Positions 7,958-15,002 of a DNA stretch of 64,000 bases are shown piece by piece. The position numbers and the translations under genes were made by a program. The stretch's first letter is position 1, and each line of letters opens with the position of its first letter. The notes beneath the pieces were generated by a model. It did no database searches and was not told the origin of the DNA. It saw only the letters and a program-made list of their open reading frames with translations. This DNA is from Sphingomonadales bacterium 12-68-11. GTDB taxonomy: Bacteria > Pseudomonadota > Alphaproteobacteria > Sphingomonadales > Sphingomonadaceae. The stretch covers positions 1 through 64,000 of the forward strand of contig NCCV01000004.1 in NCBI GenBank assembly GCA_002279825.1, in the 5' to 3' direction.

Positions 7958-8500
7958 TCACTTGGGCGCCAGTACCATCAGCATCTGGCGGCCTTCGAGG
8001 CGCGGATAGGCTTCGACCTTGGCGATTTCCGCCACGTCTTCCTGCACGCGCTTCAGGACTTCCATCCCCAGTTCCTGGTGCGCCATTTCGCGGCCGCGGA
8101 AGCGCAGGGTCATCTTGACCTTGTCGCCCTCGGCGATGAACTTGGTCACGCTGCGCATCTTCACGTCGTAATCGTGATCGTCGATGTTCGGACGCATCTT
8201 GATCTCTTTGATCTGCTGCGTCTTTTGCGTCTTGCGCGCGGCGTTGGCCTTCTTCTGCGCCTCATAGCGGTGCTTGCCGACATCGAGGAACTTGCACACC
8301 GGCGGGTCCGCGTTGGGCGAGACCTCGACCAGGTTGAGGCCAAGCTCGTTGGCCTGCTCGATGGCTTCGCGGGTGTACATGACGCCGATGTTCTCGCCGT
8401 TCTCGTCGATGACGCGAACTTTGTCGGACTGGATCATGGTGTCGAAGCGGGGGCCGGACTTGACCGGGGGCGCAAGCATGCGCCGGGGGGGACGGGGTAT
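7958..8500 (-). CDS. infC: Translation initiation factor IF-3
   Basis: IF-3 binds the 30S subunit and polices start-codon choice. Both domains are present: the N domain with SGPRFDTMIQSDKVRVIDENG and the C domain with KEIKMRPNIDDHDYDVKMRS and FRGREMAHQELGMEVL. The first ATG in frame is at 8479 but has no ribosome site. Seven codons upstream lies an in-frame ATA (8500-8498) exactly 8 bases after AGGAG (8513-8509), giving a basic start (PRPPRRML) like other sphingomonad IF-3 proteins, 180 residues in all. Rare AUU/AUA/AUC starts in infC are known to allow IF-3 to repress its own translation. Confidence 0.9.
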   Translation of the reverse strand: MPRPPRRMLAPPVKSGPRFDTMIQSDKVRVIDENGENIGVMYTREAIEQANELGLNLVEVSPNADPPVCKFLDVGKHRYEAQKKANAARKTQKTQQIKEIKMRPNIDDHDYDVKMRSVTKFIAEGDKVKMTLRFRGREMAHQELGMEVLKRVQEDVAEIAKVEAYPRLEGRQMLMVLAPK

Positions 8501-8590
8501 GGGGCGTTCTCCTGTGAAGCCTGATTTTGCGAAGGCGGCTACTTAAGGGTTATCGGCCCCGCGCGCTAGGGCGGAATCCTTTATTCCGCG

Positions 8591-9298
8591 CTAAGCCGCC
8601 GCGCGCCACAATGGGAACCGCGCGAGCTTTCCGCCGGCCGGCAAGACCGCGTCGATCGCGCGCGCCGGCTGCAGCGCCGCGAGGATCGCCGGGTCGGCCG
8701 CGTCCATCCCGCCGGTCAGCGCGCCGAAGGCCGGCAGGACCATGCGCCCGCCTTCGTTGCCGTTCCGGCTGACCACCGCGCAGGGCCGCCTGATATGCCG
8801 CTCGCGCACGGTGATTTGCAGGCGCGGGTGGTAGTGTCCCGAGAGTTCGGGGCGCACTTCGCCGGGCTTGGCGCGGTGGCGCAGGACCATGCCGGCGATC
8901 GCCAGTTCCTCGGCCAGTTCGCCGCCGAGCCGGTTCTCCATCGCGGCCCCTTCAACGCCTTGGTCGTGGTTGCCGGTGATCCAGACCCAATCTGTCGCAC
9001 GGGTCAGCGCCGCCAGCATGCCCGCGGCATGCGGTTCGAGCCGCGTCGGCCCAGCCGAATCGTGGAAGTTGTCACCCAGCGTGTAGACCCGCCGCGCGCC
9101 CGTCTCACGGATCGCCAGCGCCACGCGCTCGAGCGTCTCGCGGCTGTCGTAGGGCGGCAGCGGCTGGCCATACTGCGCGTAGAAGCTCGCCTTTTCGAGG
9201 TGCAGGTCCGCGACCAGCAGCGCCTGCTCGCGTGGCCAGTAGAGCGCGCGGCCGGTTGTCAGGAGGAATTCGTCGCCAGCGAACGAAAGGGGAACCAT
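8591..9298 (-). CDS. pdeM: PdeM-type metallophosphoesterase
   Basis: A 235-residue calcineurin-like phosphoesterase of the PdeM group (ligase-associated DNA damage response endonuclease). The metal-site motifs are all present: VADLHLEK (D-x-H), GDNFHD, GNHD and GHYHPR. The substrate is thought to be DNA, but the activity of this subgroup is not well defined. ATG 9298 follows an AGG-type site. The usual partners (Lhr-like helicase, ATP-dependent ligase, exonuclease) are not in this window; hemF lies divergently upstream. Confidence 0.8.
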   Translation of the reverse strand: MVPLSFAGDEFLLTTGRALYWPREQALLVADLHLEKASFYAQYGQPLPPYDSRETLERVALAIRETGARRVYTLGDNFHDSAGPTRLEPHAAGMLAALTRATDWVWITGNHDQGVEGAAMENRLGGELAEELAIAGMVLRHRAKPGEVRPELSGHYHPRLQITVRERHIRRPCAVVSRNGNEGGRMVLPAFGALTGGMDAADPAILAALQPARAIDAVLPAGGKLARFPLWRAAA

Positions 9299-9421
9299 GC
9301 GCGTCCCTTGCCGCGCTCCCGCGCCTTTGGCAAGGGAACCGCGCGGCTTGCGCGCCGTCAATGCGACAAGCCGAGCGGGCGAGCAGGGCAGGGCCATCCA
9401 AAGCCCTGCATGAGAGGACCG

Positions 9422-10276
9422 ATGAACGACTGGACTCCCAATACCGCCCGCGCCCGCGCCTGGTTCGAGAGCCTGCGCGACCGCATTTGCGCCGAGTTCG
9501 AGGCGATCGAGCGCGAGGCGGGCTCGGACGCGGCGTTCGAGTATCTCGCCTGGGACCGGCACGAAGAGGGCAACCCCGACCCAGGCGGCGGCGTGCGCGG
9601 GGTGATGAAGGGCAAGGTGTTCGAGAAGGTGGGGGTCAACGTCTCCACTGTCGGCGGCACCTTCTCGCCCGAGTTCGCGCGCACCATGCACGGCGCCGAG
9701 GACAACCCCGGCTTCACCGCCACCGGCATCAGCCTGGTCGCGCACATGGCCAATCCGCACGTCCCCGCGGTGCACATGAACACGCGCTTCCTGACCACCG
9801 GCAAGGCGTGGTTTGGCGGCGGCGCGGATCTCAACCCGCCGATCCCCTACGAAGAGGACACCGAGGCCTTTCACGCCCGCTTCCGCGCCGCCTGCATGGC
9901 GCACAACCCGACCTACTACGAGCGGTTCGCCAAATGGGCCGAGGAATACTTCTTCATTCCCCACCGAGGCGTCGCGCGCGGCGTCGGCGGCATCTTCTAC
10001 GACCACCTCGAATGCGGCGACGACGCCGAGTTCGACCGCCACTTCGCGTTCACCCAGGATGTCGGCGAGGCCTTCCTCGACGCGTTCCCCAGCATCGTCC
10101 GCCGGCGCGTGGGGCAGGCGTGGAGCGAGGCCGACAAGCAGGCCCAGCTCGAATGGCGCGGCCGCTACGTCGAATTCAACCTCGTCTACGACCGTGGCAC
10201 CTTGTTCGGCCTCAAGACCGGCGGCAATATCGATGCGATCCTGATGAGCCTGCCGCCCGAGGTGAAGTGGAGTTGA
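9422..10276 (+). CDS. hemF: Oxygen-dependent coproporphyrinogen III oxidase
   Basis: Catalyses the oxidative decarboxylation of coproporphyrinogen III to protoporphyrinogen IX in haem synthesis. The 284-residue product shows the family core: STVGGTFSPEF, HMNTRF, WFGGGADLNPPIPYEEDT, YFFIPHRGVARGVGGIFYDH and the C-terminal NLVYDRGTLFGLKTGGN. Length is close to the usual 300. The start ATG 9422 is preceded by GAGGACC. It is followed 4 bases later by a GlcG/HbpS-family gene, likely in the same transcript. Confidence 0.95.
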   Translation: MNDWTPNTARARAWFESLRDRICAEFEAIEREAGSDAAFEYLAWDRHEEGNPDPGGGVRGVMKGKVFEKVGVNVSTVGGTFSPEFARTMHGAEDNPGFTATGISLVAHMANPHVPAVHMNTRFLTTGKAWFGGGADLNPPIPYEEDTEAFHARFRAACMAHNPTYYERFAKWAEEYFFIPHRGVARGVGGIFYDHLECGDDAEFDRHFAFTQDVGEAFLDAFPSIVRRRVGQAWSEADKQAQLEWRGRYVEFNLVYDRGTLFGLKTGGNIDAILMSLPPEVKWS

Positions 10277-10280
10277 TTCG

Positions 10281-10709
10281 ATGCACCGCCTAACCCTCGC
10301 CCAAGCTAACGCCCTGATCGACGCCGCCTTCGCCAAGGGGGCCGAGCTCAAGCTCAAGCCGCTCACCGTCACGGTCCACGATCCGGGCGGGCACCTGATC
10401 GCGTGCCAGCGGCAGGACGGGGCCTCGACGATGCGGGTCAAGCTGGCGGGTGGAAAGGCGGCGGGCGCGCTGGCGCTCGGGGTGTCGAGCCGCAAGATCG
10501 GCGACATGGCGGTCGAGCGGCCGCACTTCATCGCCTCGGTGTCGCGGATGCCTGACTGGGGCATGGTCCCGGCGGCGGGCGGGGTGATCGTCGCCGACGG
10601 TACAGGCGCGGTGCTCGGCGCGATCGGGGTGACGGGCGACACCAGCGACCACGACGAGGCCTGCGCGCTGGCCGCGATCGAACAGGTCGGGCTCAAGGCG
10701 CTCGCCTAG
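10281..10709 (+). CDS. GlcG/HbpS family protein
   Basis: A 142-residue protein of the HbpS-like family, whose studied member in Streptomyces binds haem; GlcG-type members have no firm function. Family features are TVHDPGGHLIACQRQDGAS near the N terminus, and GAIGVTGDTSDHDEACALA near the C terminus. There is no signal peptide, so it should be cytosolic. Its place 4 bases after hemF suggests a role linked to haem handling, though the family also appears in glycolate and alcohol oxidation loci. Confidence 0.8.
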   Translation: MHRLTLAQANALIDAAFAKGAELKLKPLTVTVHDPGGHLIACQRQDGASTMRVKLAGGKAAGALALGVSSRKIGDMAVERPHFIASVSRMPDWGMVPAAGGVIVADGTGAVLGAIGVTGDTSDHDEACALAAIEQVGLKALA

Positions 10710-10785
10710 CCGCTCAGCCCTTCCATCTGCGGGCGAGGGCGCTTTCCCCTTGCCGCCCGGTCCACCGCGCCGCACATTCGTAAGG

Positions 10786-12867
10786 ATGCTGCGCCAGTAC
10801 GAACTTGTCGAGCGGGTCAAGGCTTACGATCCGGACGCCGACGAGGCGCTGCTCAACCGCGCCTATGTCTATACCGTGCAGAAGCACGGCAGCCAGAAGC
10901 GCGCCAGCGGCGACCCCTATTTCAGTCACCCGATCGAAGTCGCCGGCTTGATGACCGATCTCAAGCTCGACCAGGACACGGTCATCACGGCGCTGCTTCA
11001 CGACACCGTCGAGGATACGCTGGCGACGATCGAGGACATCGAGAAGAACTTCGGCCCTGCGGTGGCCAAGCTGGTCGACGGGGTGACCAAGCTGTCCAAG
11101 ATCGAAGCCATGCCCGAAAGCGAGCGGGCGGCCGAGAACCTGCGCAAGTTCCTGCTGGCGATGAGCGCAGATATCCGCGTGCTGCTGGTCAAGCTGGCCG
11201 ACCGCTTGCACAACATGCGCACGCTGCACTTCATCAAGAGCCCCGAGAAGCGCCACCGGATCGCCCGCGAGACGATGGATATCTACGCCCCGCTGGCCGA
11301 GCGCGTGGGCATGTACGAATACATGCGCGAAATGCAGATGCTGGCGTTCGAGCAGCTCGAGCCCGAGGCCTATGCCACCATCACCGGCCGCCTCGCCCAG
11401 TTGCGGGGTTCGGAGAACGGCCAGGTCGATGCGATCGCGCTCAAGATCAAGCAGGCGCTCGCCGAAGCAGGGATCCAGGCCGAGGTCTGGGGCCGCGAGA
11501 AGCACCCCTATTCGATCTGGCGCAAGATGGCCGAACGCCATGTCAGCTTCGACCAGATCACCGACATCTTCGCCTTCCGGGTACTGACCGAGAGCATCGG
11601 CGATTGCTACCGCGCTCTCGGCGCGCTCCATACCACGTGGCAGTTTATTCCCGGGCGCTTCAAGGACTACATCTCGACCCCCAAGACCAACGGGTACCGC
11701 TCGCTCCACACCACGCTGATCTACGAAAAGTCGCAGCGCGTCGAAGTGCAGCTCCGCACCCGCGAGATGCACCGCCGCAACGAATACGGACTGGCCGCGC
11801 ACTGGGCTTACAAGCAGGGCGACAAGCCCGACGGCGAGATCGGCTGGCTGCGCGACCTGATCGAGATCGTCGATGCCAGCCACGACGCCGAGGAACTGCT
11901 CGAGCATACCCGGCTGGCGGTCTATCAGGACCGCATCTTCGCGTTCACGCCCAAGGGCGCGCTGTTCCAGTTGCCCAAGGGCGCGACTCCGGTGGATTTC
12001 GGCTTCGCGGTCCACACCGATCTCGGCGCGCGCACCGTGGGGGCCAAGATCAACGGCCGGCACATGCCGCTGCGCACCGAACTCCACAACGGCGACGTGG
12101 TCGAGATCATCAAGGGCGCGCATGCCGAACCGCAGCTATCGTGGCTCGGCTTCGTCGTTACCGGCAAAGCACGCGCCGCGATCCGCCGCGCGGTGCGCGC
12201 CAAAGAGCACGCCGAAGTCGCTTCAATCGGGCGCAAGCTGTTCGACGAGATCGCCGACCGGGTGCCCGCCAAGATCGGCAAGAAGGCGATCCGCGCCGCG
12301 GTCGAGCGGCTCGAACTCGAAGACGACGACGACCTGATGTACGCGATCGGCGCCAACAAGCTGACCGACCGCGAGGTTATGGAAGCGCTCGTCCCCGGCA
12401 GCACCGCCGACCTGCCCGAGGAAGCGATCCCGGCCAAGGCGATCTCGATCAAGGGGCTGACCGCGGGCGTCGGCTTCACGCTGGCGGAGTGCTGCCATCC
12501 AGTCCCGGGCGACCGCATCGTCGGCCTGCGCCGGCCGGGCGAGCAAGTCGAAGTCCACGCGATCGACTGCCTTAAGCTCGCCAACGGGGTCGATGCCGAC
12601 TGGGTCGATCTGAGCTGGGGCGAACGCTCGCAGGGGGCGATGGGGCGGCTGCGGGTGGTGCTCTACCACCGGCTCGGCACGCTCGCCGAAATGGCCGGCA
12701 TCTTCGCGCGCAACCACGCCAACGTGGTCACCGTCGAACAGACCCAGCTCGACGATCCGTTCCATACGTACGAGGTCAATCTCGAAGTCCAGGACCTCGC
12801 GCACCTGACCCGCGTGCTCAGCGCCTTGCGCGCGAGCGACGCGATCGCCGAGGCGGAGCGAATCTAG
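10786..12867 (+). CDS. rsh: Bifunctional (p)ppGpp synthetase/hydrolase
   Basis: Makes and degrades the alarmone (p)ppGpp. From ATG 10786 the protein has 693 residues: an HD hydrolase domain with HD at 72-73 (HDTVEDT), a synthetase domain with RFKD at 291-294 (the RXKD form typical of bifunctional enzymes rather than RelA) and TNGYRSLHTTLIY, a TGS domain starting near DRIFAFTPKG, and a C-terminal ACT domain. Both catalytic halves look intact. A TTG at 10750 could add 12 residues but has no family support. Its stop shares the CTAG with the convergent DUF1905 gene. Confidence 0.95.
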   Translation: MLRQYELVERVKAYDPDADEALLNRAYVYTVQKHGSQKRASGDPYFSHPIEVAGLMTDLKLDQDTVITALLHDTVEDTLATIEDIEKNFGPAVAKLVDGVTKLSKIEAMPESERAAENLRKFLLAMSADIRVLLVKLADRLHNMRTLHFIKSPEKRHRIARETMDIYAPLAERVGMYEYMREMQMLAFEQLEPEAYATITGRLAQLRGSENGQVDAIALKIKQALAEAGIQAEVWGREKHPYSIWRKMAERHVSFDQITDIFAFRVLTESIGDCYRALGALHTTWQFIPGRFKDYISTPKTNGYRSLHTTLIYEKSQRVEVQLRTREMHRRNEYGLAAHWAYKQGDKPDGEIGWLRDLIEIVDASHDAEELLEHTRLAVYQDRIFAFTPKGALFQLPKGATPVDFGFAVHTDLGARTVGAKINGRHMPLRTELHNGDVVEIIKGAHAEPQLSWLGFVVTGKARAAIRRAVRAKEHAEVASIGRKLFDEIADRVPAKIGKKAIRAAVERLELEDDDDLMYAIGANKLTDREVMEALVPGSTADLPEEAIPAKAISIKGLTAGVGFTLAECCHPVPGDRIVGLRRPGEQVEVHAIDCLKLANGVDADWVDLSWGERSQGAMGRLRVVLYHRLGTLAEMAGIFARNHANVVTVEQTQLDDPFHTYEVNLEVQDLAHLTRVLSALRASDAIAEAERI

Positions 12868-13166
12868 GCGAGTTCCAGCGCCACCTCGACCGGGTCGCCT
12901 TCGGAAATCCCCTCGGCCAGGCGGACCGGCTTCTTGATCGGCAGGAAGTACCCGCCGCCCTTCGTCGCCCCGAGCGAAGTCTGCCAGCGGCTGGCGCCCA
13001 CCGTGACCGCGACTTTCACCGCCCCGAACGCCCGCGTCTTGCCCAGCTCCAGCACCGCCGCGCGCACGTCGGCGACGGTCTCCTCGGGCAGCACGATCGT
13101 GCCGATCTTGTCGAAGCCTTCCTCGATGAAGACCATCTGCAGAGGCGCGGTGAAGCGAATGGTCAC
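12864..13166 (-). CDS. DUF1905 domain protein, 100 aa
   Basis: A 100-residue protein built entirely of the DUF1905 fold (AbrB-like small beta-barrel), with RFTAPLQ at the start and SRWQTSLGATKGGGYFLPIKK towards the end, both recognisable family blocks. Function is unknown. It starts at GTG 13166 overlapping the TGA of the cyclophilin gene (GTGA), so its translation is probably coupled. Its stop overlaps that of rel through a shared CTAG. Confidence 0.75.
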   Translation of the reverse strand: MTIRFTAPLQMVFIEEGFDKIGTIVLPEETVADVRAAVLELGKTRAFGAVKVAVTVGASRWQTSLGATKGGGYFLPIKKPVRLAEGISEGDPVEVALELA

Positions 13167-14170
13167 GGCTTCACGCGGCGGATCGGGACCTTGGCGTTGC
13201 AGATGTCGATGCCGCCAGCCGGAACGCGGTAGAACGGGTCGTTGCGGTTGGCAGAGACCTCAAGGTAGCGCGCGAAGCTGGCGCTGTCGGTATCGAGATA
13301 CTCAAACTTCGGCTGGTCGGCAGCGGGCAACTCGTCGCCCAGCCGCACCGACACGATCGGCACGCGCAGCGTAGGGTCGCTATAAACCCCTGCCTCACCC
13401 TTGCCGCGGGGCAGCGCGGACAGGTGTTCGATGCCTTCGATCACCCGCCCGACCACCGCGATGTTACGATCGAGCTGACGCGGAGCATGCCCGATGACGG
13501 TATAGAGTTCGGCGCCTGAGCCGGTGTTCGGCGAAAGGTCGCGCGCCACGCCGACCGAGGCGTAGCAGTGGATCGGCCAGGCCAGCGAGCGATGTGGGTC
13601 CATTGAGCCGGAGTACGGAAAACCAGCGGCGTAGGCCGCGTAATCCCAGGACTTCTGCCCGCGAAACACGATCCGGCCGTTGAAGAGGCTCGGCGACTGA
13701 GCGCCGGCATTTGCCTGATAGTAAAGTGCAATGCCGCTCGCCGTGACCGTGCTTGGGGCGTCGGCCGTGTACTCGCTCTCCGGCACCTCTCGCAGCCCCG
13801 CCGGCAGCCGCTTGGCCTTCGCCGCATCGTCCTCCCCGTCGCCCCACTGCGTCACCCAGTTGTCGACCACGCGATAGACGCTGGTCCCATCCCACCAATG
13901 CGCCTTGGCGAGCGTGCGGATGTTTCCGACCCAGCCCTGGCTGAATGGCGGCGGGATCAGCTGGATCGTCACTACCCGCGGCTGCCCGGCTGCATCGGGC
14001 GCCAGCGTCATCACCAGCAGATCCGCCGGATCGATCGCGCGCCAGTCGCTCGCCGGCGCTCCCGCAACGACCGAGGCGGGGGTCACCGGCGCGGGGGCGT
14101 CCTGCGCGGCGGCGGGGAGGGCGGTCGCGGCGAGCGCGAGAGCCAGGGTGAGGGGCGGGAGGCGCGTCAT
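13163..14170 (-). CDS. Exported cyclophilin-type peptidyl-prolyl isomerase
   Basis: A 335-residue protein with a signal peptide ending at AAAQ (about residue 22) and a divergent cyclophilin domain. Recognisable parts are GWVGNIRTLAKAHWWDGTSVYRVVDNWVTQWGD near the entry and FAGK-loop equivalents, and ELYTVIGHAPRQLDRNIAVVGRVIEG, which matches the cyclophilin active-site rim. This longer exported form (plus insertions around 130-200) is common in sphingomonads. It should assist folding in the periplasm. It forms a translationally coupled pair with the DUF1905 gene. Confidence 0.85.
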   Translation of the reverse strand: MTRLPPLTLALALAATALPAAAQDAPAPVTPASVVAGAPASDWRAIDPADLLVMTLAPDAAGQPRVVTIQLIPPPFSQGWVGNIRTLAKAHWWDGTSVYRVVDNWVTQWGDGEDDAAKAKRLPAGLREVPESEYTADAPSTVTASGIALYYQANAGAQSPSLFNGRIVFRGQKSWDYAAYAAGFPYSGSMDPHRSLAWPIHCYASVGVARDLSPNTGSGAELYTVIGHAPRQLDRNIAVVGRVIEGIEHLSALPRGKGEAGVYSDPTLRVPIVSVRLGDELPAADQPKFEYLDTDSASFARYLEVSANRNDPFYRVPAGGIDICNAKVPIRRVKP

Positions 14171-14185
14171 CGCGCCATCCTGCGC

Positions 14186-14590
14186 TTACCCGGCGGCTTC
14201 CTCAAGCGCGTGCATCGCCTCGTCGCTGAGACCGAAGTGGTGGCCGACCTCGTGCACCAGCACGTGCACCACCAGTTCCTCGAGGGTGACGTCGCCGCGC
14301 GCTGCCCATTCGTCGAGGATCGGCACGCGGAATAGGCGGATGCGGTCGGGCATCCGGCCCGAATCGGTCATGCTCTTCTCGCCGATCGGCAGGCCTTCGT
14401 AGACCCCGCTCAGCTCGAACGGATCCTCGATGCCCAGTTCGGCGAGCAATTCGTCGTCGGCAAAGTCCTCGACCCGCAGCACCACGTCGCCAAGGTGCGC
14501 GGCGAATTCGGCGGGCATGCGCGCGAGCGCGCCGCGGGCAAGGCGCTCGAGGTCTTCGAGCGAGGGGGCGAGTCCGAACGAGCGAGGCAT
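14186..14590 (-). CDS. Small zincin-like metallopeptidase family protein
   Basis: A 134-residue protein of the DUF1025/metallopeptidase family, with the zinc-protease signature HEVGHHFG at 113-120 (His113, Glu114, His117) and a downstream LSDEAM that may supply the third ligand. These are single-domain minimal zincins whose substrates are unknown. No signal peptide. It starts at ATG 14590, and its stop is 15 bases before the cyclophilin start, so the three genes 12864-14590 probably form one operon. Confidence 0.85.
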   Translation of the reverse strand: MPRSFGLAPSLEDLERLARGALARMPAEFAAHLGDVVLRVEDFADDELLAELGIEDPFELSGVYEGLPIGEKSMTDSGRMPDRIRLFRVPILDEWAARGDVTLEELVVHVLVHEVGHHFGLSDEAMHALEEAAG

Positions 14591-14731
14591 GACGCGCGGC
14601 TTAGCAGCGGGCGCGGGCAGGGCAAGCGCGACCCGCTCGCGCCTGGATTGGCCGCAAGCTTGTATTGGGAGGGCCGCCCCGCTAGGTGCGCGCCCTTGCC
14701 AGGCCCCAGAGCGATCGGGGTCCCGGCATGC

Positions 14732-14822
14732 GGAGCGGTGGCCGAGTGGTCGAAGGCGCACGCCTGGAAAGTGTGTATACGTCAAAAGCGTATCGTGGGT
14801 TCGAATCCCACCCGCTCCGCCA
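14732..14822 (+). tRNA. tRNA-Ser (anticodon GGA)
   Basis: The cloverleaf is readable by eye: acceptor arm GGAGCGG (14732-14738) pairs with CCGCTCC (14812-14818), the anticodon loop CTGGAAA gives GGA at 14766-14768 between CACGC and GTGTG stems, a long variable arm follows (class II, as for serine), the T-loop is GTTCGAATC, and CCA is encoded at 14820-14822. Confidence 0.95.
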
Positions 14823-15002
14823 CTCACCCTGTCGACTAGCGCCCGCCGACCGACTCCGAGGCTTGCGGCTGTCTCGTTCCGCGCCGTCGCGACGGAAGTG
14901 AACGCCCGGATGACTTCGCGCCCGGCGATGGCTATCGCTGCCCCCGGGGAAACGGAGCGAGGCAGGATGTGAGCCCCGTTACGGCTCGCGAGTGAGTGCT
15001 GA

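Noticed and set aside
8591..10696. A 701-codon minus-strand frame running from pdeM through hemF
   Set aside because: Only the last 235 codons (PdeM) carry family motifs. The rest is antisense to hemF and the HbpS-like gene.
14732..14822. tRNA-Ser as an attachment site for an integrated element
   Set aside because: No integrase gene and no repeat of the tRNA 3' end is found downstream; neighbouring genes are ordinary.
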